A stretch of 64,000 nt of DNA. Source: Candidatus Omnitrophota bacterium. Its GTDB lineage: Bacteria; Hinthialibacterota; Hinthialibacteria; OLB16. Under the pieces are notes generated by a model. It did not search any database. It was given only the letters and a program-made list of their open reading frames with translations, and was not told where the DNA came from. Position numbers and translations under genes: made by a program. Numbering within the stretch: the first letter of the stretch is position 1; every line of letters starts with the position of its first letter. This document shows positions 63,345-64,000 of this stretch, one piece after another. Where the stretch lies: the NCBI GenBank assembly GCA_020632575.1, contig JACKFH010000016.1:1-64000 (forward strand), read 5' to 3'.

Positions 63345-64000
63345 CTATTCTCGCGAGTCCTTGATATTGAGCCCGGCGTCGAACTCTAGGGTTTGCCCGG
63401 GGTCCGTCTCGCACTCCCTCTCCGCACCCCGATAGCGGATGCGCAAGGGGCCGCCCTTGTGAGAAGCGATGGTGGCCGAGGTGAGCGCGCCATCGCGCCA
63501 TTCGATGTTCACTTCGAATGCGCCGCGTGCACGCAGCCCAGTGACTCGGCCCACCGGCAAGGCTTTCGGCAGGGCAGGGAGGAGCTCCACCACGCCTGTG
63601 TGACTCTGCAGTAACATCTCGGCCAACCCCGACGTTCCGCCAAAGTTGCCGTCGATCTGAAACGGGGGGTGGGTGTCGAACAAGTTCGGCATCGTGGACT
63701 TTGCCAGAAGCGCTTGCAGGTTTTCCCAGGCAAGATCGCCCTCCTTGAGTCTCGCCCAGAGGTTGACAATCCAGGCCCGGCTCCAGCCGGTGTGACCTCC
63801 TCCATGGGCAAGCCGTCGTTCGATGGTCTTTTTCGCCGCGTTGAAGAACTCTGGGTTATCCGCGGTAATCAATGCGAAAGGATGCAATCCGATGAGATGG
63901 GACATGTGCCGGTGTCCCGGTTCCGCCTCCCGGTAATCCTCGATCCACTCCTGAATCGAGCCATCCGCACCAATCTGGAGTGGCGGCATTCTATCCAAGG
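63345..64000 (-). CDS. GH95-family alpha-L-fucosidase, C-terminal part (runs off the window)
   Basis: The 218 visible codons reach the right edge. They contain EPGHRHMSHLIGLHPF, GHTGWSRAWIVNLWARL and PPFQIDGNFGGTSGLAEML, the C-terminal signatures of GH95 enzymes (1,2-alpha-L-fucosidases and related galactosidases). The end of the protein is beta-rich (VGRVTGLRARGAFEVNIEW). The catalytic base and acid region upstream of this stretch is mostly outside the window. Separated from pyc by a 247-bp intergenic gap in which no feature is clear. Adds fucose to the sugars targeted by this locus. Confidence 0.92.
   Translation of the reverse strand, partial: LDRMPPLQIGADGSIQEWIEDYREAEPGHRHMSHLIGLHPFALITADNPEFFNAAKKTIERRLAHGGGHTGWSRAWIVNLWARLKEGDLAWENLQALLAKSTMPNLFDTHPPFQIDGNFGGTSGLAEMLLQSHTGVVELLPALPKALPVGRVTGLRARGAFEVNIEWRDGALTSATIASHKGGPLRIRYRGAERECETDPGQTLEFDAGLNIKDSRE

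Overview
The window looks like a chromosomal piece of an uncultured heterotrophic bacterium of the PVC group or a neighbouring candidate phylum such as Hydrogenedentota or Sumerlaeota. The evidence is indirect: a PSD1 (cytochrome-like plus DUF1549/DUF1553) and DUF1501 gene pair, Tat-exported Gfo/Idh/MocA oxidoreductases, a stand-alone type II pseudopilin of the 'NFLEA..R' kind, very large exported repeat proteins with dockerin-like ends, and many single exported glycosidases. I saw no rRNA, tRNA or CRISPR, so the phylum is an inference.

Layout. 1-2.1 kb: 3' truncated membrane sensor (LytS-type 5TM receptor plus four PAS domains, minus strand). 2.1-4.7 kb: unstable stretch with two 283-bp direct repeats, a frameshifted IS3-family transposase tail and an isolated pseudopilin. 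4.7-6.2 kb: coupled HAD phosphatase and 2-phosphoglycerate-kinase-like genes. 6.4-12.3 kb: complete Mrp cation/proton antiporter operon (fused A/B, then C to G). 12.3-14.7 kb: exported toroid protein followed by gene debris. 14.7-32.8 kb: four exported proteins on the minus strand, among them a 2165-aa protein with four seven-bladed FG-GAP propellers and a 2729-aa giant protein. 33.3-51.2 kb: carbohydrate-linked block (two Tat-exported oxidoreductases, one GH109-like; CotH/lamin-tail protein; PL4-like/GH38 mannosidase; M28 membrane peptidase; thymidylate-synthase-like protein; GH172; GH78; GH99-like/propeller fusion). 51.5-55.6 kb: PSD1 and DUF1501 pair. 55.6-57.7 kb: decayed S74 chaperone copy beside an intact YadA-head/S74 adhesin. 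57.7-58.6 kb: exported esterase. 58.8-63.1 kb: birA overlapping pyruvate carboxylase. 63.3-64 kb: C-terminal end of a GH95 fucosidase running off the window.

How the parts fit. The glycosidases (mannosidase, rhamnosidase, GH172, fucosidase, GH109-like) point to growth on complex deoxy-sugar-rich heteropolysaccharides. The giant exported proteins, adhesin and pseudopilin suggest an elaborate surface. Mrp implies Na+/pH homeostasis. BirA and pyruvate carboxylase form an obvious enzyme and modifier pair. The best candidate for an undescribed system is the three-gene exported cluster at 21.6-32.8 kb. All functional calls come from reading motifs by eye; no database search was run.
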